Shown piece after piece: positions 1 through 6,608 of a stretch of 34,688 nt of DNA. This DNA comes from an uncultured Acidobacteriia bacterium (GTDB lineage: Bacteria > Acidobacteriota > Terriglobia > Bryobacterales > Bryobacteraceae). The stretch's first letter is position 1, and the number at the start of each line of letters is the position of its first letter. The notes under the pieces are model-generated. The model had not been told where the DNA came from. It ran no database searches and worked only from the letters and a program-made list of their open reading frames with translations. Location of the stretch: positions 1-34,688 of the forward strand of contig CAIYDY010000399.1 in assembly GCA_903925015.1 (NCBI GenBank), written 5' to 3'. Position numbers and translations under genes: made by a program.

Positions 1-162
1 AACCGGTTCAAGAAAACCGGGACGGGAAAGATTGTCAGGCAGCACGCGTTTGCCCGGCATATCCTCACGTCCAAGTCCCGCAAGCGGAAGAACAAGCTGC
101 ACAACTCTGTCGTGGCCGATGATTCGGACCAGGCGAAGTTGGCGCGGATGATTCCGTACTAG
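1..162 (+). CDS. rpmI: 50S ribosomal protein L35, 3' part
   Basis: The frame is open from base 1 to a TAG at 160-162 and encodes 53 residues beginning [20 protein letters not shown], a highly basic stretch typical of L35. L35 is usually about 65 residues, so roughly a dozen N-terminal residues lie outside the window. It is a small rRNA-binding protein of the large ribosomal subunit. The neighbour downstream on the same strand is rplT, the usual rpmI-rplT order; infC would be expected just upstream. The 107-nt gap to rplT holds nothing further that I recognise. Confidence 0.93.
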   Translation, partial: NRFKKTGTGKIVRQHAFARHILTSKSRKRKNKLHNSVVADDSDQAKLARMIPY

Positions 163-269
163 ACGGTAATTCCGTCCAGACAAGCGTGTGATCGGGCCAC
201 CGCACGTGCCCGCATCGCCGCAGTTCCCGAAACCGGGAACACCAGACATACCACACAAGGAGAAGAAAC

Positions 270-659
270 GTGCCCAGAGTAAAAAGAGGTACCAAACGCC
301 GCGCGAATCGTTCCAAAACACTGGAGCTCGCGTCGGGATATTTTCTTACAAAGAGCAAGCTGTACCGCTCTGCGCAAGAGGCCGTTGAACGCGCGCTGAA
401 GTTCGCGTATACGGGCCGCAAGCAGAAGAAGCGCACATACCGCTCCCTTTGGATCGTCCGCATCGGTGCGGCCGCACAGGAAGTGGCTGGAATCAACTAC
501 AGCCAGTTCATGCACGGGCTCAAGCTGGCTGGCATCACGCTGGACCGCAAGGTTTTGGCCGCCACCGCCACTGACAGCTTGGAACAATTCAAGGTGATCG
601 CCGACCAGGTGAAGGCCGCGCTCGACGCAGCAGCTGCCCAGAAGCTGGCAGCGGCGTAA
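270..659 (+). CDS. rplT: 50S ribosomal protein L20
   Basis: This 129-residue protein starts [20 protein letters not shown] and has the long basic N-terminal arm and globular C-terminal half (around [14 protein letters not shown] and [19 protein letters not shown]) of L20, an early-assembly 23S rRNA-binding protein. Usual length is about 118-120, so the Ala-rich C-terminal tail ([11 protein letters not shown]) is slightly long. The start is GTG at 270, chosen because AAGGAG lies at 257-262 with good spacing and because the family begins MPR. L20 autoregulates its operon in some bacteria; I could not identify that site here. In many bacteria pheS-pheT follow rplT; here a zapB-like gene begins 12 bp after the stop. 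Confidence 0.97.
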   Translation: MPRVKRGTKRRANRSKTLELASGYFLTKSKLYRSAQEAVERALKFAYTGRKQKKRTYRSLWIVRIGAAAQEVAGINYSQFMHGLKLAGITLDRKVLAATATDSLEQFKVIADQVKAALDAAAAQKLAAA

Positions 660-671
660 GGATAACTCGAA

Positions 672-1028
672 ATGTCCGAGTCAACTTTGGCCGAGGAACC
701 AGTGATTTCCGAAGTATTCCAAGATGCCGACCAAGATCCCGATGCAGATGCATTGGCCTACTTGGAAGACCGCATCCTGAAAGCCGTATCCCTCGTTAAG
801 GGTCTGCGTGCCGAGAAGGAGGCGTTGGCCGAGGAACGGGATTCCCTTCTGCAGGAGCGGGTGCTCTTTTCCAAGGAGCTTGCCGACACGCAAGCCGCTT
901 GGGAAGAGGCCCAAACCTCCAACCAAAAGCTTGCCGAGCAGTTGCAGTTGCTGCAGGGCGAACGGCAGAAGGTGCGGAATCGGCTCGAAGGACTGCTCGG
1001 ACAGATCGACCAGCTCGGCGGAGAGTAG
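672..1028 (+). CDS. Coiled-coil protein, probably ZapB-like cell-division factor
   Basis: The product is an acidic 118-residue protein. After about 30 low-complexity acidic residues it is one continuous predicted coiled coil (about residues 30-115, with heptads such as LVKGLRAEKEALAEERDSLL). There is no signal peptide or membrane segment. It ends 26 bp before zapA, and a small coiled coil next to ZapA fits ZapB, which in E. coli joins the ZapA-FtsZ ring to the terminus macrodomain. Coiled coils resemble each other by composition, so the name rests mainly on size and neighbourhood. It could be an unrelated structural coiled coil. Confidence 0.65.
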   Translation: MSESTLAEEPVISEVFQDADQDPDADALAYLEDRILKAVSLVKGLRAEKEALAEERDSLLQERVLFSKELADTQAAWEEAQTSNQKLAEQLQLLQGERQKVRNRLEGLLGQIDQLGGE

Positions 1029-1054
1029 CCGACCTTCCGGGAGGCGTCCTGTCC

Positions 1055-1366
1055 ATGGCAAAACAGCCTGTTCGCGTCCACATCTTCAACCAGATCTATA
1101 CGGTTCTGGTGGATGGGGACTCATCAGGTACTCAGGCTGCCCAAGTACAGGCGATAGCCCAAGAGCTGGATGAATTGATGACCATGATTGCCGCGCGGGC
1201 CGGATCGGGAGATTCGGCCCGTGTTGCCGTTTTGGCCGCGCTGCATATGGGCGACAAACTCAAAGCTGCGGAGTCGCGACTGGAGACGGCCCAATGCAAG
1301 ATTCGACAACTGGAAGAACAGCCCGGCAAGATAGCCCGAATGCTGGACCAACTGCTGGAATCGTAG
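1055..1366 (+). CDS. zapA: Cell division protein ZapA
   Basis: The product is 103 residues, starting MAKQPVRVHIFNQIYTVLVD. The N-terminal beta-strand region (about 4-20) carries the ZapA pattern VxIxxxxYxV. It is followed by the helical segment around QVQAIAQELDELMTMI and a long C-terminal helix (60-103) that dimerises in the family. ZapA binds FtsZ and bundles protofilaments at midcell. The frame is open well upstream, but ATG 1055 is chosen because GGGAGG precedes it at 1039-1044 and because it gives the family's usual length and N terminus. It is cotranscribed with the ZapB-like gene (26-bp gap). In many bacteria 6S RNA lies directly downstream of zapA; see the candidate at about 1641-1792. 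Confidence 0.88.
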   Translation: MAKQPVRVHIFNQIYTVLVDGDSSGTQAAQVQAIAQELDELMTMIAARAGSGDSARVAVLAALHMGDKLKAAESRLETAQCKIRQLEEQPGKIARMLDQLLES

Positions 1367-1380
1367 TCGATCCTGGACGC

Positions 1381-1618
1381 GATACGGCTGGTGAAAACGC
1401 GATTTGTGCGGAGTCCAAGCCCGCTAGCGCCCCCGATATGTCTCCCAGCCATTCCCGATAAGCCGGAAATTCCGCGTGAACCTGCCACTCCTCATAGCGA
1501 GCGTTGGATTCAGGGTCTTGGAAATCTGAGTTGGTGCGGATGCCAAGGCATCCAACAGCGACTCAATGTCGCAGGGCGCGACGGAAACGGTAACGGCAAG
1601 CAAGTTCTGTAGGTCCAA
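1381..1618 (-). pseudogene. Small frameshifted gene, possibly ACT-like
   Basis: On the minus strand a TTG at 1618, preceded by a GGGGGAG ribosome-binding site, opens a frame beginning LDLQNLLAVTVSVAPCDIES with strong protein character. After about residue 33 that frame turns basic and loses this character. A second minus frame takes over across about 1500-1400 with text like YEEWQVHAEFPAYREWLGDI. The two read as one small protein of about 90 residues with a frameshift near 1500-1545. I associate the pattern (short beta strand, helix, then EFPAY) with small ACT-like hypothetical proteins of Acidobacteria, but that is from memory. The downstream end is unclear and may overlap zapA antisense. 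It may be a decayed gene or carry a sequencing error. Confidence 0.42.
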
Positions 1619-1640
1619 GATTTTCTCTCCCCCGATGGCC

Positions 1641-1792
1641 GGGCAGGCTCACGGGGTCCTGAAATCCGGGACCACGCTGCCTTTAGCCTTTTTTAACGTG
1701 GTTGCAAGTAGCTGGTCCGCCTGTTGGCGGGCCTAAATCGTTCCACGCAATACCATTGTGGGCCCTTGGCAGGACCCACGTCAAGCCGTTTT
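1641..1792 (+). ncRNA. ssrS: Candidate 6S RNA (structured intergenic RNA)
   Basis: This non-coding stretch folds as a long rod. Bases 1651-1661 (ACGGGGTCCTG) pair with 1770-1781, giving 11 base pairs with one bulged A at 1778. GGCT 1646-1649 pairs with AGCC 1784-1787 outside it. Inside, GGACCA 1669-1674 can pair with TGGTCC 1713-1718, and CCGCC/GGCGG (1717-1721 and 1726-1730, TGTT loop) makes an apical hairpin. TTTT follows the outer stem at 1789-1792. A rod of about 150 nt with a central bubble directly downstream of zapA is the classical setting of 6S RNA, which binds sigma-70 RNA polymerase in stationary phase. Ends and strand are inferred from pairing and gene order; no covariance search was possible. 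Confidence 0.42.
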
Positions 1793-1793
1793 C

Positions 1794-2174
1794 CTATGCC
1801 GCGTGCTCTTTGAGCCACTTGTCTTCCCACGTCTTGAACTCGGCATCGCATTCAGCCAGTTCAGCGGGGGAGACCTGAAGGAATTCCCGATCCAAGTCGC
1901 CTGCTTCCGCAATGGTATGGGTCAGCTTGATGGCTGCAATGCGCGAACACCAAGTGTCAGTCAGCGCGCGGCCGGTGCGCTTGGTGTAGTCGAGAAGCAT
2001 AGGGTGATGGAGAACGACTACGCGCTTCATGGTTTGGCTGCCGCTGCTGAGAATGTAGCCAACGTCGACCGAATCACTGTGGCGAATCGAAATGCCGTTC
2101 TGGTTGTATTTGAACTGTACGTGCCAGTCGCTTCCAAAGGGGTCGGCGACGTGGAAATCGCGGAAGTTTTCCAT
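1794..2174 (-). CDS. Conserved-looking protein of unknown function
   Basis: The product is 126 residues, soluble, with no signal peptide. The start is set at ATG 2174 (MENFRDFHVADPFG) because the frame upstream overlaps the divergent plus-strand gene and looks non-coding. The N-terminal half is beta-rich (HVQFKYNQNGISIRHSDSV, then VGYILSSG). A KRVVVLHHPMLLDYTKRTGR segment follows, then a helical C terminus ending in Lys/Glu-rich sequence. I recognise no domain. It is transcribed toward the candidate 6S RNA and away from the LigT-like gene. Amino-acid composition and lack of rare codons argue it is real, but I give no function. Confidence 0.6.
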   Translation of the reverse strand: MENFRDFHVADPFGSDWHVQFKYNQNGISIRHSDSVDVGYILSSGSQTMKRVVVLHHPMLLDYTKRTGRALTDTWCSRIAAIKLTHTIAEAGDLDREFLQVSPAELAECDAEFKTWEDKWLKEHAA

Positions 2175-2279
2175 CTTCCATATGGTAGCAAGGGACTCGC
2201 GCGGGCTCCGGTCCCGCAGGTTACAGGACTGTTGGAAATGACGGCAATCCCGTATCCCGATACAATGGAGTAACAAGCA

Positions 2280-2846
2280 ATGGGATGTTTTGAACCTGGC
2301 AGTCGCACGATCAACCAGTTTGCGGTGGTGAGCTACCTGCCCGATCCGCTCGCGGGTTTTCTGGACCAACTGCGGCTCCAGTTGACTCCGGACAGCAATC
2401 CACATGCGCATGTGACCATCCTGCCGCCCAGGCCAATCCCGGGCGACACCAATCTCTCCAGCGCAATCCACCAATTGGCCGAAGGCAGTGCGGCTTGCCA
2501 GCCATTCGAAATTCGGCTGGGGGCAATCGACATTTTCCCCGTTTCCAACGTGATTTTTGCTGAGTTGGCGATTGGATCGGAGATCCTGCACGAACTGCAC
2601 GCGACGTTGAATTCAGGGCTGGTAGAGTTCTCCTGCCCGTTTCCGTACCATCCGCACATCACAATCGCGCAGGACCTGCAACCGGGTCAGGTTGAGGCCA
2701 TGTTCCAGGTAGCCCGAAATGCTTGGGCCGGCTACTTGGGCCCCCGGAGTTTCCGCGTCGATGCCATGTCCTTTGTTCAGAACGTGGCCCGTGGAATTTG
2801 GGTGGATATTGCGAAGATCCCACTCGGTTCCCCCGCTACCAGCTAG
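2280..2846 (+). CDS. 2'-5' RNA ligase-like 2H phosphoesterase
   Basis: The product is 188 residues with the two HxTx signatures of the 2H phosphoesterase superfamily: HVTILPPRP near residue 41 and HITIAQD near residue 124. These histidines form the active site that cleaves or makes 2'-5' or cyclic phosphodiester bonds in RNA or nucleotides. The spacing of about 80 residues fits LigT/ThpR-like proteins. The true substrate in this subgroup is unknown. The start ATG 2280 has a TGGAG about 9 nt upstream and a TACAAT -10-like hexamer at 2261-2266. The stop is convergent with the amidase gene: TAG here and TAG there share the palindrome CTAG at 2843-2846. Confidence 0.85.
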   Translation: MGCFEPGSRTINQFAVVSYLPDPLAGFLDQLRLQLTPDSNPHAHVTILPPRPIPGDTNLSSAIHQLAEGSAACQPFEIRLGAIDIFPVSNVIFAELAIGSEILHELHATLNSGLVEFSCPFPYHPHITIAQDLQPGQVEAMFQVARNAWAGYLGPRSFRVDAMSFVQNVARGIWVDIAKIPLGSPATS

Positions 2847-4342
2847 TTTGCGCCGGTCGTTCGCCGTTCCGGCGTCTCCGCCTTGCTGGAAACCTTGACG
2901 GAAGTCGAAAGCTGGCCCAAAGACTGGGAGTATTGGGCAACTCCGCGATAAAGCGCTTCTGCGATCTTCTGCCGGTGCTCCGGCTTGGATAGATTCGACT
3001 CATCCTTCGGGTTTGTCAGGAAGCCGATCTCGGCCAGCACGGAAGGCATCGACGCGCCGATCAAAACCACAAAAGGAGCTCGCTTCACCCCGCGGTTCCG
3101 GGCTGCGGCGTTCGATTTGGCGGCCTGCGAGTAAATTGAGCTTTGGACCGCCTGCGCAAGGGTCTGCGATTCCGCGATCTTGTCGTTCAGGGTGATCGAC
3201 TGGATCAGATCCTTCAACTCGCCGATGGGCTTCTCCGACCCGGCGTTTTCGCGGGATGCAACGTCCAGCGCAGTGGGGTTGCTGGTGAAGTTCAGAAAGA
3301 ATGTCTCCGTGCCCGCCACTGTTGGCGTGGAGGAGGAATTGGCGTGTATCGAGAGAAACAGGTCCGCCTTGCGGTCATTCGCTATGGCGGTACGCTCGGT
3401 CAGGGGAATGAAGGTGTCATCGGACCGGGTGAGAACCACCTCGGCCCCGAGCCTCGTCTGAACCAACTTGGAGAGGCGTAGGGCCACATCCAGCACCACC
3501 TCCTTTTCGAGAACGCCGTGGGGCCCGGAGGTACCTTCATCGTGCCCGCCATGGCCGGCGTCGATCACAATCCGGTTGACCCGCAAACCCAGAGCGCGCG
3601 TCATGGAGCGGGTTCCCATGTCCGGGACGGAGGCAGCGGGAATCCGCGCTGGAGCGGGAGCCTTGGGAGCGGAGTACCCAACACCCGGCGCCATTATGGT
3701 TGGGGTCAAGCCTGCCGCCGCGGCAACGACTTCGCTCCTCTTCGGCACCTTTGGAACCGCGGGCAAGCCGATGGGAAGCCCTTCCGGAACGGCCCAAGCG
3801 GATGGAATCCAAACCGCGATGGCCGGCGGCAGGCCGGCATAGAAAACGCTGCGGGCCCTTCGCGGCGGCACAGGCGGCCAGACGAACTCGCGCCGGACCT
3901 TTGATTGAGCCGTGGGTCCCGGGGTTGCCAATACTGGCGCAGTGCCGACTGGACGGACCTCGATGACCATCCGGTCCGGAGCTTCCAGCCGGGTAACCGT
4001 GAATGAAACCGGACCGGTGAGATCGAACACGACGCGGGTTGTGTCCGGGGCGGTTTCGGCAATGCGGACCCGCTGGACAAGAGCGTCATTGACCTGCTGG
4101 ACGGCCAAGCGCCTTTCATTGATCCAAGGCCTGGCGTTGGGGATGTCGAAGAAGAGGCGATCGGGATTTACCGCACGGTCGGAACGGAAGTCGAAAGGCC
4201 CTGTTGTTTGAAGGATCACCCGTGTCGAAGTGGGGTGGGACCAGGAGCGAATGCTTGTAACCTGAATTATGCCGGTTTTTGCGGCGTGGACCTGGGGCAG
4301 GAGCGAAAACAACGCAATTGCCAGCCATGGTCTCGGTGTCAT
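2843..4342 (-). CDS. N-acetylmuramoyl-L-alanine amidase with AMIN domain
   Basis: The product is 499 residues: signal peptide (about 1-20, ending QVHAAK), AMIN domain (about 28-130, the peptidoglycan/division-site targeting module), a Pro/Ala-rich linker (about 135-250), then an Amidase_3 catalytic domain (about 257-475). The zinc ligands are visible in order: His in VIDAGHGGHDEG, Glu in GVLEKEVVLDV, His in LFLSIHANS, and the catalytic Glu in VLAEIGFLTNP. This is the AmiA/B/C type that cleaves septal peptidoglycan stem peptides in the periplasm. The gene starts 8 bp after the lytic transglycosylase stop on the same strand, so the two peptidoglycan hydrolases are probably cotranscribed. I would not assign AmiA, B or C. 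Confidence 0.93.
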   Translation of the reverse strand: MTPRPWLAIALFSLLPQVHAAKTGIIQVTSIRSWSHPTSTRVILQTTGPFDFRSDRAVNPDRLFFDIPNARPWINERRLAVQQVNDALVQRVRIAETAPDTTRVVFDLTGPVSFTVTRLEAPDRMVIEVRPVGTAPVLATPGPTAQSKVRREFVWPPVPPRRARSVFYAGLPPAIAVWIPSAWAVPEGLPIGLPAVPKVPKRSEVVAAAAGLTPTIMAPGVGYSAPKAPAPARIPAASVPDMGTRSMTRALGLRVNRIVIDAGHGGHDEGTSGPHGVLEKEVVLDVALRLSKLVQTRLGAEVVLTRSDDTFIPLTERTAIANDRKADLFLSIHANSSSTPTVAGTETFFLNFTSNPTALDVASRENAGSEKPIGELKDLIQSITLNDKIAESQTLAQAVQSSIYSQAAKSNAAARNRGVKRAPFVVLIGASMPSVLAEIGFLTNPKDESNLSKPEHRQKIAEALYRGVAQYSQSLGQLSTSVKVSSKAETPERRTTGAN

Positions 4343-4350
4343 AGGAGTTC

Positions 4351-5142
4351 TCAGGGGTTGCCGTAGTACACACGGCCGTCCATACCTATGGATGCTTTGA
4401 CCGGCTTGTGCATTTCAGCAATTTCGGACTTTGCAGTTGGCGGGGCAACAGCTTCCGCCGGAATCTCCTTCGCCCGGCCGGCACGGGCGGCTTTCAGATT
4501 GCGGGCGACACGATAGACATACGCTCGGGTCTCCGCGTATGGGGGGATCCCGTTGTAGCGGTCCACCGCCCCCTCCCCGGCGTTGTAGGCCGCGATCACT
4601 TTCGGGTAGTTGCCCTTGTAGTAGTCCAGAAGGAACTTCAGATAGCGGACCCCACCCTCGATATTCTGTTTGGGATCGAACGCATTCCAGACCCCGAACC
4701 GGCGGGCGGTCTCGGGTATCAACTGCATGACTCCGAGCGCGCCCTTGGGCGAAACCGCGCGGGGGTTGTAGTTGCTTTCGGCAAGGATGACGGAGTGGAC
4801 CAGTGAATCCTCCACGCCGTGTTCGCGGGCGATCAATTGGACCAATTCGTGCAGGGTCGGCGGGGCGGTAGCCTCATCCACCACCGCGGGATCCTCGAAC
4901 TGCAGTGGATTCGGATTAACCTCAACGGCACGCGCCTCGATGGTGACAGGCTCCACAACGGTCGGATCCACAACAACGGTGCGCACCAGTCGGCCAGAGC
5001 GTGGATCGCCATGGACGACGGTCGCTAGCCGCACAACCGCCTCCGGGACGCTTGCGGGCGATGCAGCGAGAACGCTCGTCACTGCCAGCGGCAATGTCAT
5101 GGCGAGGGTCATGTACCCCACAAGTATAAAACAAATCCTCAC
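4351..5142 (-). CDS. Lytic transglycosylase (SLT-domain peptidoglycan lyase)
   Basis: The mature protein has a goose-lysozyme-like SLT domain (about residues 100-215). It contains the catalytic Glu in VHSVILAESNYNPRAVSPKG, the GVMQLIPETARRFGV block and the IAAYNAGEGAVDRY block. It cleaves the MurNAc-GlcNAc bond of peptidoglycan to a 1,6-anhydro product. The start is uncertain. GTG 5142 gives MRICFILVGYMTLAMTLPLA, a plausible signal peptide with a positive charge; ATG 5112 gives a shorter one without it. The frame stays open upstream only because it is antisense to mobA. The C-terminal 40 residues (Ala/Lys/Pro-rich, then GMDGRVYYGNP) lie outside the domain. It is the first gene of the pair with the downstream amidase and divergent from mobA. 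Confidence 0.9.
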   Translation of the reverse strand: MRICFILVGYMTLAMTLPLAVTSVLAASPASVPEAVVRLATVVHGDPRSGRLVRTVVVDPTVVEPVTIEARAVEVNPNPLQFEDPAVVDEATAPPTLHELVQLIAREHGVEDSLVHSVILAESNYNPRAVSPKGALGVMQLIPETARRFGVWNAFDPKQNIEGGVRYLKFLLDYYKGNYPKVIAAYNAGEGAVDRYNGIPPYAETRAYVYRVARNLKAARAGRAKEIPAEAVAPPTAKSEIAEMHKPVKASIGMDGRVYYGNP

Positions 5143-5209
5143 AGCTATGTTTGTCCGAACTGGTCCAGCCCATTGGCTGCGACCAGATCGCCCAATGGTA
5201 CCATTTTGC

Positions 5210-5788
5210 ATGGATACAGACTCACCCGGAAGGCAGGGATGGGTACTGACAGGCGGCAAGAGTTCCCGCATGGGTGTCGATAAAGCGCTCGCGGAGGTCG
5301 GCGGCGTTCCGATGGCCCTCCGAGTGGCCGAGGTTCTGGGGAAGGTTTGCGATTCCGTGGCGATTGTCGGGGACCCGGAGAGGTATTCGCATCTCGGGCT
5401 GGCTGTGATGCCGGACAACCACCCGGGCCAAGGTCCATTGGCCGGAATCGAGGCAGCGCTGGCGTCCACCAGTGCCGACTGGAACTTGATTGTCGCCTGC
5501 GACATGCCGTCGCTCGACGCCGCGTACCTCGAAAACTTATTGCAGATCTTGGCGCAAAAGGGTTCCGACTGTGCGCTGCCCCGCCATCCCGACGGAAAGA
5601 TGGAACCGCTGTGCGCCGCGTACCATCGGCGGTCGTTGCCTTCGATCCGCGCCGCGTTGGAATCCGGCATCCGCAAGGTCACGGACGCGCTCCGCCCCCT
5701 CGCGGTAACATACGTTCCAGCGGGTTCAATCGAAAGCTTCGCCAACCTGAACACGCCAGACGATCTGCGGAAATACCTGCATGGCTGA
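5210..5788 (+). CDS. mobA: Molybdenum cofactor guanylyltransferase
   Basis: The product is 192 residues with the MobA nucleotidyltransferase signature GGKSSRMGVDKAL near the N terminus, then VMPDNHPGQGPLAGIEAAL and LIVACDMPSLDAAYLENLL, the usual order of the GTP and metal-binding blocks. MobA attaches GMP to molybdopterin to make the guanine-dinucleotide cofactor for DMSO-reductase-family enzymes. The family normally has LAGGKSSRMG; here it is LTGGKSSRMG. ATG 5210 is chosen; ATG 5195 in frame is an alternative and neither has a clear ribosome-binding site. The last 8 bases overlap the ABC ATPase gene (ATGGCTGA), which suggests translational coupling. No molybdoenzyme is encoded in the window. 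Confidence 0.88.
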   Translation: MDTDSPGRQGWVLTGGKSSRMGVDKALAEVGGVPMALRVAEVLGKVCDSVAIVGDPERYSHLGLAVMPDNHPGQGPLAGIEAALASTSADWNLIVACDMPSLDAAYLENLLQILAQKGSDCALPRHPDGKMEPLCAAYHRRSLPSIRAALESGIRKVTDALRPLAVTYVPAGSIESFANLNTPDDLRKYLHG

Positions 5789-6596
5789 AGAGTACCCGCA
5801 CTACATTGAATTCCGGCACGTCTATAAGACGTTCGACAAGCCCGTTTTAGTCGACTCCAATTTTTACGTCGATTCCGGACAGACGGTGGCTATCATCGGA
5901 CGGTCTGGCGTTGGCAAGTCGGTCACGCTGGGCCACATCATGGGCTTCCTGAAACCGGACAGCGGCCGCATCATTGTGGCCAACGAGGATGTGACGGATT
6001 TCGGGGAAGTGGAAATGAACCGGGTCCGAAGGAAAGTCACGATGGTTTTCCAGTCAGGCGCGCTTTTCGACTCGCTCACGGTGGCCGAGAATATTCTCTT
6101 CTCCTTGGAACAGCGCGAGGACTTCGACGACAAGAATCGCGAGGATATTGTCAACGGGATGCTCGACATGGTCGGCATCGCCGACGCGCGAGATCAATAC
6201 CCGTCCGATCTTTCCACAGGCTATCGCCGCGCGATCGCCATAGCCCGCGCAATCGCCGCCGAGCCCCAGTGCATTTTGTACGACGAGCCGACCACGATGG
6301 TCGATCCCATCATGAGCGAACACTTGACACTGCTCATGTTGCGGCTGAAGAACGAACTAAAGCTGACGTCCGTAGTAGTAACGCACGATTTGGACCTACT
6401 CCACCGCGTGGCCGATGCTGTAGTGTTCCTGAGCGAGGGAAAGGTGGCGTACTTCGGTCCGCCGGTCGGATTGTACACGTCGGAGGATCCGGTGATCCAG
6501 GAATTTCTGGAGCTGGACAAGGTGATCCGGGGGAAGATGGGCGAGGACAATCCGTTCCGGATGGGAATTGGCGGGTCGGACCTGGGAAAGGCGTAG
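5781..6596 (+). CDS. ABC transporter ATPase, MlaF-like
   Basis: The product is 271 residues with a full nucleotide-binding domain: Walker A GRSGVGKS (about residue 39), Q-loop VFQSGALFDSLTVAENI, Walker B CILYDEPTTMVDP and H-loop VVVTHD. GALFDSLTVxENV-type text is typical of the MlaF/Ttg2A group that energises phospholipid or organic-solvent transport between the membranes with an MlaE permease and MCE-domain protein. The signature motif is LSTGYRR rather than the usual LSGGM/LSGGQ, and the Walker B is followed by TTMVDP instead of TAGLDP. No permease or MCE gene is adjacent; the gene overlaps mobA by 8 bp, so its membrane partners must be elsewhere. Confidence 0.88.
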   Translation: MAEEYPHYIEFRHVYKTFDKPVLVDSNFYVDSGQTVAIIGRSGVGKSVTLGHIMGFLKPDSGRIIVANEDVTDFGEVEMNRVRRKVTMVFQSGALFDSLTVAENILFSLEQREDFDDKNREDIVNGMLDMVGIADARDQYPSDLSTGYRRAIAIARAIAAEPQCILYDEPTTMVDPIMSEHLTLLMLRLKNELKLTSVVVTHDLDLLHRVADAVVFLSEGKVAYFGPPVGLYTSEDPVIQEFLELDKVIRGKMGEDNPFRMGIGGSDLGKA

Positions 6597-6608
6597 GAAT
6601 CAGTTCTG

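Noticed and set aside
1794-2600. Long version (268 aa) of the unknown minus-strand gene
   Set aside because: The part above 2174 is antisense to the LigT-like gene and has shadow-like composition.
4772-5209. Upstream extension of the mobA frame and of the transglycosylase frame across each other
   Set aside because: Both extensions are antisense shadows; the family N termini fix the starts near 5210 and 5142 or 5112.
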